DNA of 64,000 bases from Amyloporia xantha (taxonomy: Eukaryota > Basidiomycota > Agaricomycetes > Polyporales > Adustoporiaceae), in the NCBI GenBank assembly GCA_036971615.1, contig JAYKKR010000010.1:1302001-1366000 (forward strand), read 5' to 3'. Below, one piece after another: positions 14,826 to 25,299 of the stretch (its first letter is position 1; each line of letters begins with the position of its first letter). The notes beneath the pieces were generated by a model. That model saw nothing but the letters and a program-made list of their open reading frames with translations. It was not told the origin of the DNA and ran no database searches. Position numbers and translations under genes: made by a program.

Positions 14826-14892
14826 CACGTGGCAACCGAATGCGAGCACCATTCACGTGAAATACACGTGAGTGGTTTCCACATACCACGTG
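14826..14892. promoter_or_regulatory. cluster of four CACGTG boxes
   Basis: The palindrome CACGTG occurs at 14826, 14854, 14865 and 14887, four perfect copies in 67 bp. In fungi CACGTG is bound by bHLH factors such as Cbf1/Pho4 or SREBP-type proteins. The cluster lies just past the stop of the small acidic protein and about 0.6 kb upstream of the NDR kinase start, so its target is not clear. Confidence 0.5.
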
Positions 14893-15962
14893 ACGCAGTC
14901 AAACGATACGTCTACCGCTTCCAACAGCTTACAAAACCTATTCAAAAATTGGCACAGACATGGACAACAGAATAAGTAGGCTCGCTTCGAATGCGTGGAC
15001 TCCTAGGAGCAAAAGTGCAAAGTCAAAGTGAGAAACATCACCTGGAAACGAACAAGAACGTGACCGCTTAAATGTTTCGGTTCCAACGAGGGTGGAGCCC
15101 TTACATAAGCACACTCACCGTACATCCATTGATAACCAAATGACAGGTCATTTGGGACTATCAGTGGCCCTCTAATGCAACTTTTTCACGGATTCCCTAC
15201 CCCTTCCTCAGCTACATCCCGGAACCTTTCGGAGTTTTGTCTAACGGAAAGCCATGGTTCGAATGTATCCCCTGAGATTTTACAGGTGTGGTATATGTTG
15301 TGTGGAACGATACCGAGGGTGAACTAGAGTCGCAACAGCAATGTAATTGACAGTCACGGGCGTTGTCACGATCAAATTTGAGTACCGACACGGCATCCAC
15401 CAAATATGCATGAGCTCCGACGCGCTAAAGCAGTGATGGGATTCCTAAATTAGTAGAATGTGGCGGATCTGTCACGCTCATTCTCTCTGGAGCTCGTCTT
15501 TCATCTCGTGTATGGGTTCTGGTTTCATTCACATCTCCGGCATACTACCATATGCTAGAAGAATGCAACTAGATACTTCTGCTAAGTTTTGGGATCAAAG
15601 AAAGTGGATCGAGAGACTGCCGAGCTCAATCCGTGTTGCAAATCCTGTGATCTGCTGATTTGCGATTTTTCATTCTCTTACCGCTTCCGCTTTGCAGAAT
15701 CTGAGTAGACAGGATTTGAACTAATGCATAAAAGAGTCTTGATCATAAATATCAGAATATTTGGGGGACGGAAATGCGCCCAAAACGCAGAATTGCATTA
15801 CTGTTGCGATTGCATTGCAGGGCCACTGATAGTACGAGGCACTCAGCAGAGTTGTCTTATCCAACACGAGTTGATATTTGTATCACTGAAGCTGGACATA
15901 AGAAGGGACAAACTATGCTAACCAACGATCCGTGTAGTAGCATGTATTATAACATCATCTCC
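14893..15962. other. intergenic, nothing recognised
   Basis: AT-richer than the neighbouring genes, without an ORF of good coding character. A basic 23-codon ORF begins at about 14962 and is probably chance. No tRNA cloverleaf or clear repeat was found. The right part should hold the 3' UTR of the pyruvate dehydrogenase kinase-like gene. Confidence 0.5.
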
Positions 15963-17871
15963 CTACAGTTCGATACCTTCAAGGTTTGTGCCCTGTGAGT
16001 AGATCTCTATAGCAATCACATCATACTGTCATGAACGCGATTAAAGCTCACCAATTTTGGTAGTCGTAAGTATACATCAGTGCCTGCAAGCCCTGGACCT
16101 GAGCATATAGGAACGAGTATTCATAGAATCTGTGACTTACCGTAGCCGTCCAGACTGACAAGCTCCAGTGAACCGCCAAAATATCTATTAAAAATCAGAA
16201 CCTGCTACTTACTCTTACAAAGCGCCGACATACGTTGCGAATATATTACTCATGGGCAGACCAATTCCTATCCTGGGATGTGGACTAATCCCCGCATTCT
16301 GTTGAGGGTCTTCAAGGGCTGCTTGGCTCTTCCACTCGCTGACTTGCTCGTCCACAGTAGCGGTCATCCCACGTCGACTAGAGCTGACTGTCCGGAGAGC
16401 CCCTAGTCGGGAATCGTCCATGCGGGGAGGATTCCGGAGATGGGAGAACGAGAATAGATCCGAGGGATGCCTGATTTCGGGGGAAAGAAGACCTCCACCT
16501 GTCAAAATTAGGGTCAGGATACAGCATATTCTGTATGTCTGAACTGAAATATGAGTATGTTACCTTGGTCCGAGATCCGAATGGCCACATCATTCTCTCC
16601 TGCTACGATAGTAGCGTGTACCGGAGGCAGCCTAGCAGCTTGTGAATGTTTGAGTCTCGTAGCTCGAAATGCCTGGGGTATAGCTTAAGCTCGACGGTTT
16701 TGATCGTATACAAAGCAATTGGGAGGCTCCTACATTCTTCAGTAGTTCAAAAATCATGTATCTACGATAACGCCGAGTTCAATTGTCACGATAGCGATTC
16801 GAATAGGGTAGAATCGTCCACTCACTCAAGATGTGGCTGAATATAAGAGAACTTAGTGTCCAAATGTCCATCAATGATCACCTCCAAACGCGCTGCATCA
16901 TGGGTAGCACCCTCAATGATATCTTGGTCGACGTCAAACGGCCACTTGCGTAGGAAGCTTGCACATTTCTCGATGCCCTCCTTGACGTTAAGTCCCAGAT
17001 TGATGATCCCGACGCAGTCATTCGTGGATTTCTCCCTGTTGCGCTTGGCAGTGAGGGACTGCGAGAGAGCAATATGGTGCTCTGCAAGGACCCTGCGAGA
17101 TATTCGCGAGACAAGCATACGACGCATGAAAGAATCCAGGCGGTCTGGTTCCAAATATGGTGAAGACAACGAAAGACCAAGGGATAGATTTGGGATCACC
17201 GCCTTGCTGTCACAGACTCTTTTCAACCACTGTGCAGACAACAACACGTTGATGTGGCTTACTGTTCATCCAATAGTGTCCGTAGGAATTTACAGAATTC
17301 ATTGTTTTCTTCTAAAGTATTGATGGGCGGATGCCGCCTGAATCTACAGAGCAGTCATTTCAGATGCAGATTGACATGGCGAAAAATCTACCACACTTGT
17401 CAAAGGCAGACCAATACGCCTAGATTACACAAAACGTTGACCGGTAGCGTAGAATCGAGTTTCGTCGACTTACCTCATAGACGTCTGCTACGCCCTCTTG
17501 ATTCACAACGACATATGGAAGGGTTTGCATCTCCCGCAGTCTGTGCGCAATGCGGACAGGCAGTTCCGTTCGGACATAGTTTGCACTCTGTGATGAGTGC
17601 CAATTGCTATGAAGCTCCCCTCCCATGAGCAAGTTCAACGTACTTGGATAAGGCGCTCCTCGTTCATGGAACGGCCAAAGAAGACCTGCATATGACCGTC
17701 TCAGGTATGTTCATCATTGTCAGCACAAGAAGGTACCAGCTGCCTGAGAGTCATTCTCCGAGCATCTTTCGATGCGTACAGTTCCAGCTGGCGATTTTGA
17801 TAGAAATGGAGAGCGTTAGAGATAGACCGGCTGCGAAGAGAAAAATTCATCGGTTTTCGCGGCCTCTTCAT
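15963..17871 (-). CDS. mitochondrial pyruvate/branched-chain 2-oxoacid dehydrogenase kinase
   Basis: Twelve short exons (17737-17871, 17644-17685, 17474-17587, 17397-17419, 17263-17343, 16826-17206, 16734-16761, 16564-16672, 16234-16498, 16141-16184, 16052-16083, 15963-15992) give 427 aa with all phases matching. An Arg-rich, acid-poor N-terminus (MKRPRKPMNFSLRSRS) fits a mitochondrial presequence. The N-terminal four-helix domain shows LRQLVFFGRSMNE, ELPVRIAHRL and RISRRVLAEHHIALS. The GHKL ATPase part shows the N-box in YMIFELLKN, the G1 box DVAIRISDQGGG and the G2 box GIGLPMS. These kinases phosphorylate E1-alpha and switch off the dehydrogenase in the matrix. The DFPPI-like spacer (here RRHPPINTLEE) resembles BCKDK slightly more than PDK, so the substrate is open. 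An in-frame ATG at 17952 is an alternative start. Confidence 0.9.
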
Positions 17872-18275
17872 GCATGTCTGAATGCAAGCGGGTGTTCTCA
17901 ACCAGAGATCGAGTCCATGGCCTCCGAGTGTCTGGGGAACTCCCCATGACATCGTACTTTGAACGTGTCAATTGGGTTCTTGTCGAGTTGATGAGCTTCA
18001 AAGTAACGTAGTGCCAGTAGGAATGAATCAAGGCATCAGCCAGGTGTACTGAGCCGACGTGCCAGATACGTAAACTGATACCCAAGGGACGAGCATTGAA
18101 CGTATTGTGCGGGTAACAGGTGATGACTCCTTAGACGCCCATATCATAAATAATGTTGAATTGTCGTAGGCTATCAAACATTTAGTTCAGTCGATCACTA
18201 TAGACTTCGGTAGTGCGGTTCTAGTCCCCGCAATGAACGCTCTGTGAATGTGATATCGATTTGACCGCCTAGGAC
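17872..18275. other. intergenic between kinase promoter and MED20 3' end
   Basis: This stretch is the presumed promoter of the dehydrogenase kinase gene and the 3' flank of MED20. No coding or RNA feature was seen. Confidence 0.5.
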
Positions 18276-19396
18276 TCATAGTAATCCCTCCTGTTTTAGG
18301 GCACCTACGATCAAGTACGCAGACCGGCGATCTCTGTTTATTCCTGTCCAGTCGCCCTTCTCTGTCGGCGGTAAGTCATCTGGCGATGCGAAGATATCAT
18401 CGGAATCATCTTCCGCGATAGCCCTCTCGTTGACTCCTTCCTCTTCATCCTCCAGGCCTCCAAGGACCTCTTCCCAGATTGAATCAGGAACGGTAACCGC
18501 TACAATCTTAGCCTCCGGTACCATTGGGAGGACGGAGGTGAGCAAGTTGGACAAGAGCTCAGATGATCCGTCAATGGCTTCTGTGTGCAAAGCAGGCAAC
18601 GGAAGATACTCAGCCTGTAAAGTGGGACTGTTCATGTAATTTTAGGGTGTGAGATGTTGACGAGAAAAGCATACCTCGATCAGCATTCCTCTCACCGCAC
18701 CTCCAGCAAGGATCACATGGCCGAAACGGACAAGACAGTCGTTTCCAATAGAGTAGACAAGGCCGTCCACGGACAATTGTTGAGTGATGTTTTGACTTTT
18801 CTGGCTGGCGCTAGCTGCGCCTGATTGTCGCACCGACACCCATCGTGCACGTAGTTGTGACACAAGCTGTTCAAGTGATCCAGGTGGACTTATAGTGACC
18901 AAGGTGTTACGGTAGTGCAATGGCGCATGTAGTGCTGCGGAAGATTGGCTTGTTGATGTCCCGGTTTGTTGAGGGACTTCAGATCTGGTAGGAGCGGCAG
19001 GATCCTCCAGAACCACGAACACGTTCTCTGACTTGATTATTCAAGCATAGCACAGGACTGCAAATGCCCTGATGACTTACCGTTCATCGTAAGGGTATAC
19101 ATTGACCTCTCCGGTATTTGCATGTCTGAGACTGTGCCCATGGTTGACCGGTAGGATCCAAGGCTCAGTTGCCACCTGCCGCGAAGTATGCCCTAAGTGG
19201 ACGTATACGTCGGATTCATATATACAGTGGCCCAAGATGTAGACAGACTTGGTGATTTAGCATAATATTCTGGCGAATCAATTCGACGCCCGTGGTCGGT
19301 GCATTGATCCATCTAGCGAGCCTGGCAGAGGAATGACAACAGTTCCGGACCTGAGACAAGAGCAAGCCAGACATAAATTCACCCAGTTATTCCCAT
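18276..19396 (-). CDS. MED20: Mediator complex subunit 20
   Basis: Five exons (19383-19396, 19249-19321, 19081-19192, 18675-19027, 18276-18614) give 296 aa. The first coding exon is only 14 nt (MGITG) and leads into LARWINAP, the usual Med20 N-terminus. Further family-like segments are RGRWQLSLGSYRS, ERSMYTLTMNENVFVVLEDP, the GNDCLVRFGHVILAGGAVRGM block and EYLPLPALH. Med20 is in the head module of Mediator, with Med8 and Med18, and contacts TBP and RNA polymerase II. The C-terminus is acidic. Its divergent partner is ORC4, with 228 bp between the starts. Confidence 0.8.
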
Positions 19397-19624
19397 TGCA
19401 GGTGTGAGAAGGTGGTGTGATATCTGCTCTTAGTATTCGAAGCTGTAACTGGCGGTCGTAGATACGCATGAAAAGGAGGAACTATAAGCGTGACCAGACG
19501 CGACGTGACACGAGTGATAGATCGCGTCCTGTCACGGTTTATGCGGCCACAACGCGTCGCCGTTAGACTTGCCATTGGATTTGCTAGAACTATTACTGTT
19601 TCACCATCCAAGCATCGAACGAGG

Positions 19625-22050
19625 ATGCCTCCGAAACGGAAAGCCTCGTCTACTGCCTTGAAAGATGCTCCTCCCCCTACCAAAAGAACGCTGCGTAAAA
19701 CACCGTCTGTCGCTCCCAAGCCTTCAAAACAACCTACCAGAAGGTCGACGCGAGCTCGACCCGCAACGACATCCGACGAACGTGACTCCGAAGATGGCGT
19801 TAAGGAAGAGATTCCTACTGCTTTGCCTTCACGAAATCGACGGTCCACTGTCAAACCCAACATCACCGCCACTCGCGTCGCGGAGGCGAGTAGTTCGCGC
19901 GTCCAGCTGCCTGACCCTATCACCACCACACGGAGAGGAAACAATGCCCATATCATCGAGGAGCCCGATGAGCTACTTCTGATACCATCAAAAAGCCGGC
20001 CAGCTCGTTATGCGACACCTCCAAGGCCGACGACCCCTCACATTGGCACCCCTCGTGCATTCTTGCAATGCGTCGAGATTGTAACGCCGTCCAGGCGTCT
20101 TCCCGCAGGTTCTCCAGCACCCCGCGTTACTGGAAGTCGATCAGGCAATAATGTTCTCTTTCAGGATTCTACTCGAGCATCGACACCGTCACCTACCAAA
20201 CATGCATTGCGCAATAACACGTCGCCTTCAAGAGCCAGACCTACTCAAATTGTTCATGGATCACCTAGCCCTCATGAGGAGATCTCTCGGAAGAATCTGC
20301 CATCTGGCTCCAATGCGTCCCCAGTATCACCTACAAAACGACAACAGTCGTTTGGTACTCCTCCGTCTTCTCCATCTAAGCGAGGACATATCACGGACGC
20401 ACAGCTGTCGCCCAGTCGCCAGCCGCATTCCCTTTCCGCACACGTTCAGTCATCCTTACGGGCGCAGCAGCGTGCAATACTGAGAGCCTTGCGTGACGTC
20501 CCTGACATCGAGGAGGAACACGACTTGGAGAAAGAAGAAGATCGCTCTACAAATGCTATAGCGTACGAGCAGCTCAGCGATCTCCTTAGAGGTACTGTGG
20601 TTCGCGGGGAAGGCAATAGCTGTCTGCTCATTGGACCTCGAGCGAGTGGTAAGACACGAGTAAGCTCTGTCAATGTATCATCGTCGCGGACTGACCCTTA
20701 CGCCCGCTTAGCTTGTAGAACAAGCCATCTCTGCACTGCCGGAGAAGCCCATCATCATCCGCCTGTCGGGCCATGCACAGCAGAACGATAGAGTCGCTAT
20801 CCGGGAAATTGCGCGTCAACTTACACAACAAACTGGCAGCTCCTTCCTCCCTGCTGAGGAGGATAAACCGTCTGATAATGGCTTCATGGATCCCGAAAAT
20901 CCTTTCTTGGATATTGCAGACGCTACACATTCTATCGCACTCCCAGCACCTGCGCATTTATTGGCACTCATATCCATGATCCCTACTCTTCCTCGGGCAA
21001 CTGTCGTCGTCATCGACGCGTTCGACCAGTTTGCTACTCATGCTCGTCAGTCGCTACTGTACTGTCTCCTCGACACAGTGCAGAGCTGCAGAGTGGGACA
21101 GGGCAACAAAGCCCTTGCCGTCATTGGCGTCACCACACGCGTAGACACCATTAACCTTTTGGAGAAACGTGTAAAAAGCCGCTTTTCGGGAAGGATGCTC
21201 AGAACAGCCTGCCCTGGCCAGCTACAGTATTGGACAAGCCTTGCTCGTTCTATTCTGACTACGCCGATAGACGGGTGTGCAGACGACGAGTGGCCAACAT
21301 TATGGGCTACTGCAGTCGATGAGTTCTTGGGGCAGGACGCGGTCATCGATGCGCTGAAGGAGTCCTTTGCATTAACTCGGGACGTCCATACCGTTCGCCG
21401 AATTCTAGTGAGTCGGTAGGGATGCTTACTGCAACATCGTGTCTTGATGTAGTGCCTATTAGACACCCACAGTGCTGGACCTTGTGCCTACATCGCCATT
21501 CCTCTCTGCATCCAAGTTCGCAGCATCAGTTTCTGTACAACGGTGTCCACCTCGATTTTCCTTTCTCTCTAGTAAGCTTCCATTGAAATGCACTTGAGTA
21601 CGCAGCCTGATGTTCTTGACGTCGTATCAGCCTTACCATATCCTGCGATATGTCTTCTTATTGCTGCAGTGCATGCACAGACGTCAGGACACGACGCCTT
21701 CACCTTCGAGATGTTACACGAGGCCTTTCGTGACCAAGTCCGCACATCTCAGTCCGCGCCAGTTCAGGTCGAAGGCGGCAGTATTGGAATGGTGCGCTGT
21801 AGTCGAGAAGTGCTCATGGGGGTGCGTGCTTGTCCGTGCTGTGTGATCTACTCAAATATACAATTCTGTCTTTCAGGCATTCGAACGCTTGGTTTTGGTG
21901 CGAGTGTTTGTGGCGATAGCGCCGCCGTCAAGCAGCACGGCGAGGGAGTTTCTTCTTCATCGATGTGTAGTGGACAGGATCGAGATAAAGAAGGCGGTAG
22001 AGACGATGGGCCAGACCAACCTGAAGAAATGGCTCAACAAGATGCAATGA
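19625..22050 (+). CDS. ORC4: origin recognition complex subunit 4
   Basis: Five exons (19625-20659, 20712-21407, 21463-21571, 21631-21821, 21877-22050) give 734 aa in phase. The first ~310 residues are disordered, basic and Ser/Pro-rich, with repeated SPTK/SPSK-type sites that look like CDK targets. The AAA+ domain has Walker A GPRASGKT and Walker B VVVIDAFDQF. The C-terminal winged-helix part includes LPYPAICLLIAAVHAQTSG and ends in LKKWLNKMQ. Orc4 is part of the six-subunit complex that marks replication origins and loads MCM. The long N-terminal extension is absent from animal Orc4. ATG 19539 is an in-frame alternative start; 19625 was chosen for its Lys-rich start (MPPKRK). Confidence 0.92.
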
Positions 22051-22164
22051 AGCTTGGTACACAGATGCAATTGGTACATATTGTTGGATAAATGTATTGT
22101 TTCTTTATCTACTAGCGATACTTATATAATACTATCACAGACCGGCAGCTGCTTCGGAGATGCA

Positions 22165-22361
22165 TCAACCCTCCTGATCCGTCACGAATCGCACGATGGT
22201 TAGTACTTGTGTTCCATCCGTCTGAATCAGAGCAACGCGCCTCGACAAGGTCAAAATAACGTCCGGTCCCACTCGGACAAGGCCAATAATACCAATACTG
22301 TCTCGAGCACCCAACCACCCCGTGGCCTGCTGAATAGTCGGATTCCTCAAGTAAGCAGCGA
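22165..22361 (-). other. possible 3' exon of an unrecognised gene
   Basis: After a GTACAG acceptor this strand reads IAAYLRNPTIQQATGW, then a valine-rich stretch ending FVTDQEG and a stop. The alternating hydrophobic pattern looks protein-like, but no upstream exon or start was found in the AT-rich DNA to the right. It lies 115 bp past the ORC4 stop on the opposite strand. It may be a small gene, a remnant or chance. Confidence 0.25.
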
Positions 22362-23018
22362 TCACTGTACCAAGACAGCTCAGCCTTGTACCTCACAGTC
22401 TTCACTGTACTGGTATCCTACCTTACACAGCGAGCAATGACTGATATTCGGTAACGTAAAATGAGTTAAAAGCGTTAAAATAGGTGCAATATTCCTTTGT
22501 CTCTCCAGAAGTGAATATGTGTGTCAAATGCACGCAAAAACAAAGGAATATCTGAGGAATATGGCATGTGAATTCAGAATATTCCTCGCATATGATCACG
22601 TGATAGGAAAATGCCCAGAAAATGCAGTCAAAAGGAGAAGTTAATTCAGAATGCTGCCGGGATTTTCTATTTCTGACTCGCAATCGCAGTATTTAACCAC
22701 TCTTTTCTATAATGCTTACATTTGACGGCACAGACTATCGGTGCCCGCTGTGTTACCAAGAGAAAGCTCAAGGTTGCACCCAGCATCGTACTGAGCATAG
22801 AGTACCGCCTTCGGATGGGCCCCCTCCCGGAGAAAGATGGGCAGGAGCCTGGGTTGCACCGCTGATCGATCAGAGTCTTATCTCATCCGAATCTGGGTGG
22901 GATTCATCTCACTCATTCCGGTCATACGCAATCAGATGGTATCATCATAACCCAGATTCATCGATTATGTTACAAGCTACAACGATTCCGATATTCTGCC
23001 CTTCGCGCCCACTCCTGC
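22362..23018. other. intergenic with GGAATAT motif cluster; weak ORF
   Basis: Between 22488 and 22590 the motif GGAATAT or its complement occurs four times, including a perfect 12-bp inverted repeat (22489-22500 and 22540-22551). A plus-strand ORF from 22712 begins with a CPLC pair but has no family signature and I do not call it a gene. The right end is the 3' flank of the CipC-like gene. Confidence 0.4.
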
Positions 23019-23633
23019 TTAGTAGACGTTGTAGTCCTGCTGGACGATGTCGAACGTCTGCTGCTTGGCTGTGAAAGAACAACATCAGTCTAGGACGATA
23101 TGGTCAACTTGCACTGGTACAAACCTTGGTGCTTCGCCTTCTCCCTGTCGATGTAGTCGAGCTGCAAGATCAACGAGTCAATGTCAAAGGATCGTTATGA
23201 ATTGAACTTGTCCACGTACACCCTTGGTCTCGGCCATGTGGTCGACGAACGCACCAGCAAAGCCAGCGCTAGAAAGGCATGAGCATTGGATCCGTTAGAT
23301 GAAGTGATCACAATACTCACAGCAACTCCTTCGCCTGTTCGTGCGATGCGGGTTGGCCGTTGGCCTCACAGTGCCTCTCGTACGCCTTAGCAGCCTATAC
23401 ACGGGACAGTGAGCACGCATTGGACGGGATGAACCCAAGCAGATATTCTGACCTCGTAAGAGGCGGCGGCGGCGATCAACTCATGAGAGAGCTCAGCCTT
23501 GTGGGGGGCGTTGGTAACCTGGAATGGAGACAGACACGGCACCCGTCAATAAAGACGCGGGTACGAATGACATCTAGCAACGAACCTGGCTGTAGGCATC
23601 AGCCTGTTGAGAGTCGTCAGAGAACCAACCCAT
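23019..23633 (-). CDS. CipC-like stress protein (DUF3759)
   Basis: Six small exons (23586-23633, 23453-23518, 23321-23394, 23220-23268, 23125-23161, 23019-23068) give 107 aa in phase. The sequence begins MGWFSDDSQQADAY and runs through NAPHKAELSHELIAAAASYEA and FAGAFVDHMAETKGLDYIDR, the hallmark of CipC-like proteins, first seen as concanamycin-induced in Aspergillus. The protein is small, helical, soluble and without a signal peptide; its biochemical function is unknown. CipC-like genes are often strongly induced by stress or during wood decay. Confidence 0.92.
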
Positions 23634-25299
23634 GTTGTGAATGTGTAGATCGGGGTAAGTGTGAAGTAAGTGGGAGATGTTGATGGACCGCAGCTCTGTC
23701 TGTGCGGCTTTATATATGTTTAGATCTGAGGGTGCCTGATGTAATCTCTCCAGATGGATGTAGAAGATCGGTATGCAATTTGAGATTCGACCCCTTTCGA
23801 TCGCTTCAAAAGGAAACAATTGGATCGATTAACTAGATTTGATATCCAAAAGAGGGGTTTGACAACAGCCATGCATCGCCCTCCGGCACAACTGCGCAGC
23901 TGCAGCGCCCCAAACTGAATATCCGCTCGACAAAATAACAACTCAGGCAACTCACCTGTGCACTGCCGCAACGGTGGCGCACTGGCGCAGTAACATAGTG
24001 GAGAACAATCGAACAACCCCTGTAGATCCGCAGTGCCAAGCAGTGCATGCAAGAATTGTTCTTTTTCCCTTTGTTCGTCAGTCCCATGCATCACTCCATC
24101 CGCACTCGGCAACTGTGTTTTCTCATACAGCGTCATACAGCGCCCGTATCCCAGGAGCACTTCTCATCTCAGAACAAGCGTGACGTCCCGGAACAAAGGA
24201 GTTCTTTTCAAATCTTGCTCCGCGCGGGAAGACTTACGGTACCATGCAGTTCTCTGCGACGAGCGCACCCTCTTCACCATGGTAATACCGCTAAGCTAAC
24301 CGTAACTCCATAGAAGGATACAGTAGCGATAAACTGGCATAGAAACCAACGCTCGTCAACACTCTGACCGTGACCAGAAGCACGGAAATCAGCGACCGCA
24401 GCCATATACACCGAACTAAGAGTGATATCAGAATCTATCAGAATCTGCAATTGAACTGCCACTTACCAAGTCGGTAGACGAGGCTATTCTCATCGACAGA
24501 CGCGGACATGTACATGCAGCGCCCTAGTCGCTATCACATCTGAGCTTTCCGAGTACGGGCTATCATGTGGACATCTCCTTAGATGTCGCGGAACAGATTA
24601 GGCACAGATATGCATGCACAGCTCCGGGGAGCCAAGCATCTATTCGCGACGTGGCCGTACATAGGAGCTCAAGCTCAAGCTTAGCGATGGACCTGTGCGA
24701 ATTCTCTCGTCATAGCATGATGAAGTAGAGTAATGCTGAACAGTAAACGAAGGAATATCGAGTCCGGCAAGATCGTCGTGACACAATCGAGTCTTATGGT
24801 AGGATCCCGTCCTCGTACTTTGGCTAACGTCGAGTCCAGGATAGAAGTAAAGTGCCATTAGGTGGAGAAATGGTTGTATGACAGGTACACGGCATCACTG
24901 GGGATCACCTCCGAGTATTGTTTCATGGCTAGCAGTAGAACGTCGCATATATCCTTGTATGTGGTGCACCCGATTTGTATTCAAGACATCCAATACAGCA
25001 CGATTTGTGTAGAGAAAATGGGAGTCATCCACAGCGGAATATTGTGCAGAGGAACCTATAGACTGTCGTTCAGACAACACTTTGACGGTTGAAGTCATGA
25101 GCAGTAGCTATATATGCAAGCGCTCGTCACGCTCCATGCGCCGCACGTGATTTGCCCACGAAACCGGACCTTGCGGGGGTCATTGGGGTCGATCGTCTTT
25201 CCACTTAAACCCCTCTTGTCTCTGTACGCCGAGCAGCTGTCTATTGCATTACTGGTATCTTGACGAGAATATAATCTGGAGAAGAAGTCGCTGAAGTGC
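23634..25299. other. gene-poor intergenic stretch
   Basis: About 1.7 kb without a gene I can support. The left end is the promoter of the CipC-like gene and the right end that of the lipase gene. Several ORFs of 60-150 codons exist on both strands but lack splice context, motifs or consistent codon use. No tRNA or transposon ends were recognised. Confidence 0.5.

Noticed and set aside
19021..19250. Alternative MED20 reading through DVYVHLGHTSRQVATEPW in the third exon region
   Set aside because: That frame cannot be joined in phase to the next exon; the frame with RGRWQLSLGSYRS joins exactly and matches the family.
22712..23074. Plus-strand ORF with a CPLC pair, suggesting a zinc-binding protein
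   Set aside because: Only one Cys pair, weak coding character, and its end runs antisense into the last CipC-like exon.
23720..24160. 146-codon minus-strand ORF rich in Cys
   Set aside because: No domain, irregular composition, and equally long ORFs overlap on the other strand.
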